Assembly (NCBI GenBank): GCA_946542235.1
Contig: CAMNKK010000002.1
Span: forward strand, 20,301-84,300
DNA from: an uncultured Clostridia bacterium
GTDB lineage: Bacteria > Bacillota > Clostridia > Christensenellales > Aristaeellaceae
Direction of reading: 5' to 3'
DNA length: 64,000 bases
Shown here: one piece after another, positions 52,717 through 60,727 of the stretch
How positions within the stretch are numbered: the stretch's first letter is position 1
Layout of the letters: every line of letters begins with the position of its first letter
Notes under the pieces: generated by a model
Told to the model about the DNA's origin: nothing
What the model saw: only the letters and a program-made list of their open reading frames with translations
Database searches by the model: none
Program-made: the position numbers and the translations under genes

Positions 52717-55202
52717 TGACGGAAAGAACGCTGCGGGTTCTGGAATTTCCACGAATCCGGGAGATGCTGGCGGAAGGCGCCCTGACGGCCATCGGCGCGG
52801 AGAAATGCCGGATGCTGGTGCCCGCGGACACAATGTACGATATTGACCTGGCTCAGAAGGAAACCGAGGAAGCCACGGTGATTCTGCAGTATACCGGAGG
52901 GCATCCCCTGAGTGAGTTTCCGGACGCGAGGCCCGCACTGACGGTCTGCGAGAAGGGCGGAACCCTCAGCCCCGGCATGCTGCTGAGCGTGGCGGCGCTG
53001 CTCCGGGCCAGCCGCGCAGCCCGGGACGCGCTGATTACGGAACGGGAAAACACCCCCCTGCTGCGGGGAAGGGCGGAGCAGCTGACGGATGCGCGGAACG
53101 TGGAAAGCGATATCACCGACGCGATCCTGAGCGAGGATGAAATCGCGGACAGGGCGTCCTCCGAGCTGATGAACATCCGGCGGCACCTGCGGGGCGCGCA
53201 GGACCGGATCAAGGAGAAGCTGAACCAGATGATCCGGTCCTCCTCCCTCCAGAAGTATCTGCAGGAAGCTATTATTACCGTGCGGAATGACCGGTATGTC
53301 ATTCCGGTCCGGGCCGAATACCGGGCTCAGGTGCCGGGACTGGTTCATGATCAGAGCACCTCCGGCGCCACGCTTTTCATTGAACCCATGGCCGCGGTGG
53401 AAATGGGAAACGAGATCCGGGAATGGGAAATCAAGGAAGCGCGGGAGATTGAACGGATTCTGGCGTCCCTCAGCGCGGAGGTGGCACCGTACGCGGAAGC
53501 GCTGCGGGGAAATGTGGAAGCGCTGGGAGAACTGGATTTCATTTTTGCCAAGGGCCTGCTGAGCAGGAGACTTCGCTGCGTGGCGCCGAAGATGAACGAG
53601 CGGGGATTTCTGCATATCCTTCGGGGAAGGCATCCGCTGATTGATCCGGAAAAGGTGGTGCCCAGCGACATTACCCTGGGATACGCTCCTGCTCCTTCCC
53701 GGAAGGATGCAGCCGGGAAAGCGCCCGCGGAAGAGCCGGACGGCGGCGGGAAAAAGAGCTGGAAGGTCAGGGACGCGGAATCCCGGCAGGCAAGGGAAAA
53801 CCGGGAGGAGACGGGTACGGGCTTCAATACGCTGGTGATCACGGGGCCGAATACCGGCGGAAAAACCGTGACGCTGAAGACGATCGGCCTGATGACGCTG
53901 ATGGCACAGGCCGGCCTGCAGGTGCCGGCGGAGCTGGGAACGGAGCTTGCAGTCTTTGAACAGGTCTGGGCAGATATCGGGGATGAGCAGAGCATTGAGC
54001 AGAGCCTGAGCACTTTCAGCGGACACATGACGAATATTGTCAGTATCATGAAAGAGGTGACGCCCCGGGATCTGGTGCTTTTTGATGAGCTGGGCGCGGG
54101 AACGGATCCGACGGAGGGCGCGGCGCTGGCCCAGAGCATTCTGACCCGGCTGCTGCACATCCGGGTCAGGACGGTGGCGACAACTCACTACAGCGAGCTG
54201 AAGGTGTTTGCCCTGACAACGGAGGGCGTGGAAAACGCCAGCGTGGAGTTCAACGTGGAGACCCTTCGGCCGACCTACCGGCTGAGCATCGGGGTGCCCG
54301 GGAAGAGCAATGCCTTTGAAATCAGCAGGCGCCTCGGCCTGCCGGAGAACCTGATTGAAGGAGCCAGAAAGCTGCTGAGCAGCGACGAGGTTCGGTTTGA
54401 GGATGTGATCGCCAATGCCGAGTATCACCGCCAGATCGCGGAGCGGGAACGGCAGCTGGCACAGGAGGCCAGCCGGGAAACCCTGAAGCTGCGGGATGAG
54501 GCGGAAAAGCTGCGGCGGGAGATGGAAGAAAAGCGGGAGCAGAGCGTGCGGAAGGCAAAGGAGGAAGCCAGACGCATTCTGCAGGATGCCCGGAGAGAAA
54601 GCGAAAGCATCATCAGCGATCTGAAGCGAATGAAAAAGGAGGCGGGTTCTGCCGCTGAAATCAATGCGCTTCGCCGGGAACTGGATCAGGGGATCGATGA
54701 GATGAGCGAAGGACTGCAGGCCCCCCGGACGGAAGAAGGGGAAGCACCCAAAACCCTGAAGGCGGGGGATCGGGTGCGGGTGCTGACCTTCGGCACGGAA
54801 GCATCGGTGCTGAGCGAACCCAACGCCCGGGGAGAGGTGGAGCTGGCCAGCGGGAACATGAAATTCAAGGCAAAGCTGGGAGACCTGCGGCTGATCCGGG
54901 AAAGCGCGGAGAAGGAAAAAACCGTGGTCCGGGCCAAAACCGGGGCCATGACCAGGACAGTGCCCCTGGAATGTGACGTCAGGGGCATGAATCTGGAGGA
55001 AGCCATCAGCGCAGTGGAAATCTATCTGGATGAAGCCGTGATGGCCGGGCTGCATGAGGTGAGCGTGATTCACGGCAAGGGGACCGGCGTGCTTCGAAGC
55101 GGGATCCGGCAGGAGCTGCGGAGAAACCGGCATGTGAAGAGCTGCCGGCCCGGGATGTACGGGGAAGGCGAAGACGGCGTCACGGTGGTTGCTCTGAAAT
55201 AA
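52713..55202 (+). CDS. mutS2: Endonuclease MutS2 (with C-terminal Smr domain)
   Basis: VITGPNTGGKTVTLKTIGL; LFDELGAGTDPTEGAALAQSIL; Smr LECDVRGMNLEEAI...VIHGKGTGVLR. Confidence 0.96.
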   Translation: MMTERTLRVLEFPRIREMLAEGALTAIGAEKCRMLVPADTMYDIDLAQKETEEATVILQYTGGHPLSEFPDARPALTVCEKGGTLSPGMLLSVAALLRASRAARDALITERENTPLLRGRAEQLTDARNVESDITDAILSEDEIADRASSELMNIRRHLRGAQDRIKEKLNQMIRSSSLQKYLQEAIITVRNDRYVIPVRAEYRAQVPGLVHDQSTSGATLFIEPMAAVEMGNEIREWEIKEAREIERILASLSAEVAPYAEALRGNVEALGELDFIFAKGLLSRRLRCVAPKMNERGFLHILRGRHPLIDPEKVVPSDITLGYAPAPSRKDAAGKAPAEEPDGGGKKSWKVRDAESRQARENREETGTGFNTLVITGPNTGGKTVTLKTIGLMTLMAQAGLQVPAELGTELAVFEQVWADIGDEQSIEQSLSTFSGHMTNIVSIMKEVTPRDLVLFDELGAGTDPTEGAALAQSILTRLLHIRVRTVATTHYSELKVFALTTEGVENASVEFNVETLRPTYRLSIGVPGKSNAFEISRRLGLPENLIEGARKLLSSDEVRFEDVIANAEYHRQIAERERQLAQEASRETLKLRDEAEKLRREMEEKREQSVRKAKEEARRILQDARRESESIISDLKRMKKEAGSAAEINALRRELDQGIDEMSEGLQAPRTEEGEAPKTLKAGDRVRVLTFGTEASVLSEPNARGEVELASGNMKFKAKLGDLRLIRESAEKEKTVVRAKTGAMTRTVPLECDVRGMNLEEAISAVEIYLDEAVMAGLHEVSVIHGKGTGVLRSGIRQELRRNRHVKSCRPGMYGEGEDGVTVVALK

Positions 55203-55225
55203 AGAAAAGAAGGCACGGGATCAAA

Positions 55226-55918
55226 ATGAAGGAAAAACCGTATATTCTGATCGTGGATGATGATCCGAATATTTCCAGGCTGGTGGCACTGTACCTGGAA
55301 AAGGAAGGCTATGAAGTCAGGACGGCGGACCGGGGAGACGACGCGGTGAATGAGTTTACCCGTCTTCCTCCGGATCTGATGGTACTGGACGTTATGCTGC
55401 CCGGAATGGACGGATACCAGGTGCTGAAAAGCGTGCGCAAGAGCAGCGCGATTCCGGTGATCATGCTGACCGCCCGGGACGAAACCTTCGACAAGGTGCT
55501 GGGACTGGAACTGGGGGCTGACGATTATATGACCAAGCCCTTTGACGCCAAGGAGCTCGTGGCCCGGGTCAAGGCAGTGCTCCGGCGGACGCAGGGCGGG
55601 GAGGAGGACAAGAAGACGGATCTCTCCTTCCCCGGGCTGACGGTCAGCATTGCGGAATACGCGGTCTATTACGAGGGAAAGCGGCTGGATATGCCGCCCA
55701 AGGAACTGGAGGTGCTCTACTTCCTGGCAGGATCCCCGAACCAGGTCTTTACCCGGGAACAGCTGCTGAAGCAGGTCTGGGGGTTTGATTTCTTCGGAGA
55801 CAGCCGAACCGTGGATGTGCATATCAAACGCCTGCGGGAGAAGCTGACGGGCAGCGAGAAGTACGGGTGGAGCATACATACCGTGCGGGGCGTGGGATAC
55901 AAGTTTGAAATGAACTGA
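55226..55918 (+). CDS. OmpR/PhoB family response regulator
   Basis: ILIVDDDPNISRLVALYLEKEGYEV...DLMVLDVMLPGMDGYQVL...MTKPFDAKELVARVKAVLRR; winged-helix DBD FTREQLLKQVWG. Confidence 0.95.
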   Translation: MKEKPYILIVDDDPNISRLVALYLEKEGYEVRTADRGDDAVNEFTRLPPDLMVLDVMLPGMDGYQVLKSVRKSSAIPVIMLTARDETFDKVLGLELGADDYMTKPFDAKELVARVKAVLRRTQGGEEDKKTDLSFPGLTVSIAEYAVYYEGKRLDMPPKELEVLYFLAGSPNQVFTREQLLKQVWGFDFFGDSRTVDVHIKRLREKLTGSEKYGWSIHTVRGVGYKFEMN

Positions 55919-57138
55919 TGAGGAAGATCATGAACGAGCGAATCAGGAAAGCCGTAACCTTCTTTACCGAAGAAACCGGGATCATGGACGGGATGGCGGT
56001 CTGCTGCGGCCGGAACGGGCGGAGGCAATGGGCCTGGGACGGCAGGGAAATCGGCCCGGATACGGTCTATGACCTGGCGTCCGTGACCAAAATTTTTACC
56101 GGCCTGTGCCTGATGAAACTCTGGGAGAGGGGGAAGCTGGATCCATTCCGGCGGATCAGCTGGTACTGCCCCGAATTCAGCCGTCTGGGAGAGGTGACGG
56201 TGGAGCAGCTGATGTCCTTTCAGGTGCAGCTGCGAACGCCGGAAAGAATAGACCGGCAGCGAACCCGTGAAGAGGCGCTGGCATGCCTTCGGGAAACGCA
56301 GTCTCTGGGCGGATGCGGCCGGCGCGCCTATTCCGATATTCCGGCCATGGTGCTGAAATATGTCGTGGAAAAGGCCTCCGGAATGGATATGATGGAATGC
56401 GTTCGGAAAGCGGTCCTGGAGCCGGCCGGCATGACCTCTACCTGGGCCGCGGTGCCGGAGGAGCGGAAAAAGGACTGCCTTCTTTACGGACCGGAATACC
56501 GGATTGAGGGAGAACAGTGGATCTGCCGGGAGAATTCTCCCCGCGGGATTCCGCATGATCCGAAGGCAGCTGTTCTGCAGGGAAGCAGCGGCGACCTGTG
56601 CGGCCACGCGGGCCTGTTTTCCACCCTGGAGGACATGTCCAGGCTGGCGGAGGCGATCCTGGACGGCCGGATTCTCAGCCGGGAGAGCCTGCGGCGGATG
56701 GCGGTCAACCGGACCGGGCGGGAGCTGGCGGACGGCGGTTATACCCAGTACCTGGGATACTGCTGCTACCTGAAGCATCCTGACCAGTACTTTTCCGAGA
56801 TCCCGGCGGACATGAGCCGGGAAGCCTTCGGCATCGGAGGCTTTACGGGGAACCACTTCAGCGTGGATCCCGGCACGGGAAGATATACTCTTTTCCTGGG
56901 CAACAGGGTGCGGGACAGGCTGACGATGCTGATTCTTCCCGAAGGGAAAAGCCGGACGGATTACGGACTGCAGGAGGACGGAACAGGCCGGATCCGCTGG
57001 ACGGACGGAAGCGTTCATTTTTCCTCGGCCAATTATGTGCACCAGAAGGATGAACACCTGCATGCCGTGATTGAGCGGCTTTTCAGGGAGAAAAGGGAAG
57101 GGGAGCGCCCGTGCCTGACGGAGCGGGAAAGACGGTAA
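55918..57138 (+). CDS. Serine hydrolase of the beta-lactamase/PBP-like family
   Basis: YDLASVTKIFTGLCLMKLWERGKLD (SxxK), Y-S-D motif AYSDIPAMVL, GHAGLFSTLEDMSRLAEAIL, GFTGNHFSVDP. Confidence 0.9.
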   Translation: MRKIMNERIRKAVTFFTEETGIMDGMAVCCGRNGRRQWAWDGREIGPDTVYDLASVTKIFTGLCLMKLWERGKLDPFRRISWYCPEFSRLGEVTVEQLMSFQVQLRTPERIDRQRTREEALACLRETQSLGGCGRRAYSDIPAMVLKYVVEKASGMDMMECVRKAVLEPAGMTSTWAAVPEERKKDCLLYGPEYRIEGEQWICRENSPRGIPHDPKAAVLQGSSGDLCGHAGLFSTLEDMSRLAEAILDGRILSRESLRRMAVNRTGRELADGGYTQYLGYCCYLKHPDQYFSEIPADMSREAFGIGGFTGNHFSVDPGTGRYTLFLGNRVRDRLTMLILPEGKSRTDYGLQEDGTGRIRWTDGSVHFSSANYVHQKDEHLHAVIERLFREKREGERPCLTERERR

Positions 57139-57172
57139 AGCGGACTCCCGAGACAGGAGGGAAAAAGGATTC

Positions 57173-58606
57173 ATGAACAGCCTGTTTGCGCGGATTATGG
57201 CTGTGGTGCTGAGTGTGATTCTGCTCCTGACCATTTCCCTGAGCGTGCTGAGCTATTTCAGCCTGCGGGAACAGCGAATCTCAGCCCGGCTGGATTATCT
57301 GGCGGCGGAAGCGGAGGAAATCGCCTATCTGGCGGCAGATCTGAACGGTGGAAACGGCGGGCTGCTGTTTTTCCAGAACTCGCGACAGTATCTGAACCGG
57401 ATGGCCCAGAAGGTCAATGAGGAATTCGGAGCCTACATCGCCGTGGTGGACCGGTGGGGGAATGTCATGACCAATGTGCAGACCGCCTACAGTGAAGACC
57501 CGGACTTTGTGGCCAGCCTGAGCGGGGAGGAAATCAGCAATGCCCTGACCCAGGTGCTGGCCGGGAAAACCATCCGGGTCCGGAGCAGCGTGGGGGCGGA
57601 CGCAACCTTTACGGTGGGGGTGCCCTATCTTCAGTATGAGACGGTGACCGGGGCCGTGTTTATCCAGACCAAGGCCCAGCGGATCCAGGGAGGCATGGAG
57701 GACCTGGTGTGGCAGGTGCTGGCAGTGGCGCTGGCGGCTTCCATTCTGAGCGCGCTGGCGGTCGGATTGGTGGTGCGGTCCATCATGCGGCCGCTTTCCG
57801 CGCTGACGGAGGCTGCCCACGCCATGGGAGAAGGGGACTTCAGCCGCCGGCTGGATGAGGAGAAGGGAGACCGGGAGCTGCGGCAGCTGGCGCATACCTT
57901 CAACGGAATGAGCGGGAAGCTCCGGGATCTGGAAAACAGCAGAAGGGAATTTGTCGCCAATGTAAGCCATGAGCTCCGCAGTCCGATTACGAGCATCAAG
58001 GGATTTGCGGAGGGAATGGCGGACGGAGTCATTCCGGAGGAGGATCATCCGAAATACCTGCGCCTGGTGGCGGAGGAGAGCAACCGGCTGAGCCATCTGG
58101 TGGGAGATCTGCTGCAGCTGAGCCGGCTGGAGCGGGAGGACGCGGCGCTGGAAAAAACGGAATTTGACATGAACGAGATGCTGCGGCGCGCGATTATCCG
58201 GAGAATGAATGATCTGGACGCGAAGAAAATCAATGTGGAATGCGATTTCCGAGCCGACCCCTGCCTGGTGCGTGCAGACTCGGAGCGGATTGAACAGGTG
58301 GTGGTGAACCTTCTGGACAACGCCATCAAGTTTACCGGGGAGAAGGGCAAAATCGTACTGACCACTGAACGCCTCGGGGAGGAGGCGCGGATCACCGTCT
58401 GGGATGATGGAATCAGCATTCCGGAGGAGGACCGGGGGCGGGTGTTTGAGCGCTTCTTCACGGCTGACAGAGCCCATACATCCGGCAAGGGCACAGGGCT
58501 GGGACTGAGCATCTGCCAGCGTATCCTGGAGATGCACGGAAAGGAAATCCGGCTGCAGGATACGGAGGAAGGAACCGGGTTCCGCTTTTCTCTGGATGCG
58601 GCGTGA
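57173..58606 (+). CDS. Sensor histidine kinase
   Basis: Two TMs, HAMP region, FVANVSHELRSPITSIKGFAEGM H-box, NLLDNAIKFTGEKGKI N-box, GKGTGLGLSICQRILEMHG. Confidence 0.96.
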   Translation: MNSLFARIMAVVLSVILLLTISLSVLSYFSLREQRISARLDYLAAEAEEIAYLAADLNGGNGGLLFFQNSRQYLNRMAQKVNEEFGAYIAVVDRWGNVMTNVQTAYSEDPDFVASLSGEEISNALTQVLAGKTIRVRSSVGADATFTVGVPYLQYETVTGAVFIQTKAQRIQGGMEDLVWQVLAVALAASILSALAVGLVVRSIMRPLSALTEAAHAMGEGDFSRRLDEEKGDRELRQLAHTFNGMSGKLRDLENSRREFVANVSHELRSPITSIKGFAEGMADGVIPEEDHPKYLRLVAEESNRLSHLVGDLLQLSRLEREDAALEKTEFDMNEMLRRAIIRRMNDLDAKKINVECDFRADPCLVRADSERIEQVVVNLLDNAIKFTGEKGKIVLTTERLGEEARITVWDDGISIPEEDRGRVFERFFTADRAHTSGKGTGLGLSICQRILEMHGKEIRLQDTEEGTGFRFSLDAA

Positions 58607-58672
58607 AAAGTATTGACAGGTGTGCTATACTGTCACGCATGAACCGGGCGTGGATGAAAGGAGGAAACAGAA

Positions 58673-59188
58673 ATGCTGAACAGACAGATTTTCCTGATTG
58701 GGATGCCGGGAAGCGGAAAGAGCACCATTGGACGGCGGGCTGCCTGGGAAGCAGGGGTTTCGTTCCTGGACATGGACAGCTGGATTGAACAGCAGGCGGG
58801 CATGAGCATTCCCGAAGTATTTGAAAAATACGGGGAAGCCGGCTTCCGCAGAATGGAAAAGGGCGCGCTGGCTTTCCTGAGCATGACCCGTCCGGGAATG
58901 ATCTCCCTGGGCGGCGGAACGGCGATGGATCAGGAAAACCGGAAAATCATGCGGGCCTGCGGCAGCGTGATCCTGCTGGACCGGCCGGTCGAACGGATCC
59001 TTACCGATCTGAATCCGGAAAACCGGCCTCTGCTGAAGGACAATCCGGAGGAGAAGCTGCAGGAGCTTTATGACGTCCGAATGCCGGTGTACCGCGCACT
59101 GGCGGACGTTACGATCCGCAATGACGGGGATTTCCAGAGCGCGGTTTCCCTGCTGAGCAGAGTACTGAAGGAAAGGTATCACGCATGA
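58673..59188 (+). CDS. aroK: Shikimate kinase
   Basis: IFLIGMPGSGKSTIGRRAAWEAGVSFLDMDSWIEQQAGMSIPEVFEKYGEAGFR; SLGGGTAM. Confidence 0.93.
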   Translation: MLNRQIFLIGMPGSGKSTIGRRAAWEAGVSFLDMDSWIEQQAGMSIPEVFEKYGEAGFRRMEKGALAFLSMTRPGMISLGGGTAMDQENRKIMRACGSVILLDRPVERILTDLNPENRPLLKDNPEEKLQELYDVRMPVYRALADVTIRNDGDFQSAVSLLSRVLKERYHA

Positions 59189-60009
59189 GCTACCAATTTG
59201 AGCTGGTTGGAAAAATCGGATCCATGGCTCTGATCCGTCCGGAAGATCAGGACATGAACTACAATATCTTTTCCCGCCTGGGCGCAGAGCTTCGCCCGGG
59301 CATGATCTGGGTGACCAGCGGCGCGACGGAAATCGGCCGGCTGGATTATCTGAAAAGGACGGGCTGCGAGCTGTGCGGGGATCCGGAGCAGGACAAGTCG
59401 GACTATTCGGCGCAGGGGCAGGCGATCCTGATGCAGACCTACCGCCAGTTTGTCCGGCCGGAGTTCGGAATCCGGCAGATTCTGGTGGAGCATACCCATT
59501 TCAATGACCCTGAAAAGCGGGAACATATCAAATCGCTGCTGGAGCGGGCGGCAAGGCAGAAAACGATTCCCATCGTCAATTACAATGACCCCGTTTCAGA
59601 CGAGGAAAACCGGAAGATGGAGCTGGCTGTGCGCCGGCAGCAGGGAGCGGAGGTCCATGAATGCGTGGACAACGATGAAACAGCCGCAGTGATTGCGAAC
59701 CTGGTTCACGCGAAAACGCTGGTGCTGATGACCTCCACCGAGGGAATCTACCGGGAAGCGGGGAAACCGGAAACGCTGGTGCGGGATGTGCTGGGGAAAA
59801 GCGTGGAGGAGGTTTCGGCGCAGGTTCGGGCGCTGCAGGAAAACTGCATCGGCGCCAGCCGGGCCGGGGCAAACGGAGCCCGGGCCAAGCTGGAGTATGC
59901 GCTGGGATGCGTACAGAACGGGACAACCGTCATTATCGGACACGCGAGGCACCGGATTTCTGACCTCGTGGAGGGACGCGTGCCCTGCACCAGAATCGGC
60001 CTGATCTGA
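59185..60009 (+). CDS. Amino-acid kinase (AAK) superfamily protein of uncertain substrate
   Basis: VGKIGSMALI...GMIWVTSGATEIGR...IPIVNYNDPVSDEE...VDNDETAAVIANLVHAKTLVLMTSTEGIYRE; ATGA overlap with aroK. Confidence 0.75.
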   Translation: MSYQFELVGKIGSMALIRPEDQDMNYNIFSRLGAELRPGMIWVTSGATEIGRLDYLKRTGCELCGDPEQDKSDYSAQGQAILMQTYRQFVRPEFGIRQILVEHTHFNDPEKREHIKSLLERAARQKTIPIVNYNDPVSDEENRKMELAVRRQQGAEVHECVDNDETAAVIANLVHAKTLVLMTSTEGIYREAGKPETLVRDVLGKSVEEVSAQVRALQENCIGASRAGANGARAKLEYALGCVQNGTTVIIGHARHRISDLVEGRVPCTRIGLI

Positions 60010-60049
60010 GCGCCTTTTCGAAAGCGCTCTCTTCATACGAATCTTTCTC

Positions 60050-60079
60050 TTGAAAAAGCAGAAGAATCATGCTACAATA
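60050..60079 (+). promoter_or_regulatory. Predicted ctsR-clpC promoter (TTGAAA-18-TACAAT)
   Basis: TTGAAA 60050-60055, TACAAT 60074-60079. Confidence 0.65.
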
Positions 60080-60084
60080 CTAAA

Positions 60085-60101
60085 GTCAAAGAAAGTCAAT
60101 C
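60085..60101 (+). promoter_or_regulatory. CtsR operator (direct heptad repeat)
   Basis: AGTCAAA-GAA-AGTCAAT matches the CtsR RGTCAAA-NAN-RGTCAAA consensus, just downstream of the -10. Confidence 0.88.
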
Positions 60102-60147
60102 GGACGGATGCCGTCCGCGCACTTTGACGTTGAAAGGTGGCATACAG

Positions 60148-60618
60148 ATGAGGATCAGTGATTCCATCGAGCAGTTTATTAAAGATATGCTTGGGGAGGA
60201 CAGCCCGGAGGTGGAGCTGAAGCGGAATGAGCTGGCCGAGTATTTCGGGTGTGCTCCCAGCCAGATCAATTACGTTCTGGCTACCCGCTTTTCTCCTTCT
60301 CAGGGGTACCTGACGGAAAGCCGCAGAGGCGGAGGCGGTTACATTCGTATTGTGCGGGTGGTGGAAACCGGACCGCAGAAGATGGCCTATTTGGTGCGGG
60401 ACCGGATCGGGGACCAGCTGAGCGAGGAGGAGGCGCAGCGGATTATCGCCCATCTGAAAGACAGCGGAATGGCGAACCCGGAGGAGGCGGGCATGATGTC
60501 CGCGGCGCTCAGCGCCCGGGCGCTTGCTGTACCGCTGAGCCCGGAGATGAAGGCGGCTCTTCGGGCCAGAATCCTGAAAACCATGATTCTGGCCCTGGCG
60601 AACAAAGGAAACGGATAA
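60148..60618 (+). CDS. ctsR: Transcriptional repressor CtsR
   Basis: RISDSIEQFIKDMLGEDSPEVELKRNELAEYFGCAPSQINYVLATRFSPSQGYLTESRRGGGGYIRI. Confidence 0.96.
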   Translation: MRISDSIEQFIKDMLGEDSPEVELKRNELAEYFGCAPSQINYVLATRFSPSQGYLTESRRGGGGYIRIVRVVETGPQKMAYLVRDRIGDQLSEEEAQRIIAHLKDSGMANPEEAGMMSAALSARALAVPLSPEMKAALRARILKTMILALANKGNG

Positions 60619-60727
60619 ATCGGATCCTGCGGAAAAAGGAATGTACAGCGCGATTCGGACGGCCCGGACAGGGCAATCCGGATGAAGACCGGGAGCAGAT
60701 CCGGAAGGGAAAGGGGGCAGAAGACAG

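Noticed and set aside
58613-58631. Promoter in front of aroK from TTGACA (58613) and TATACT (58626)
   Set aside because: Spacing is only 7 nt, incompatible with a sigma-A promoter; no matching partner element at ~17 nt found for either hexamer.
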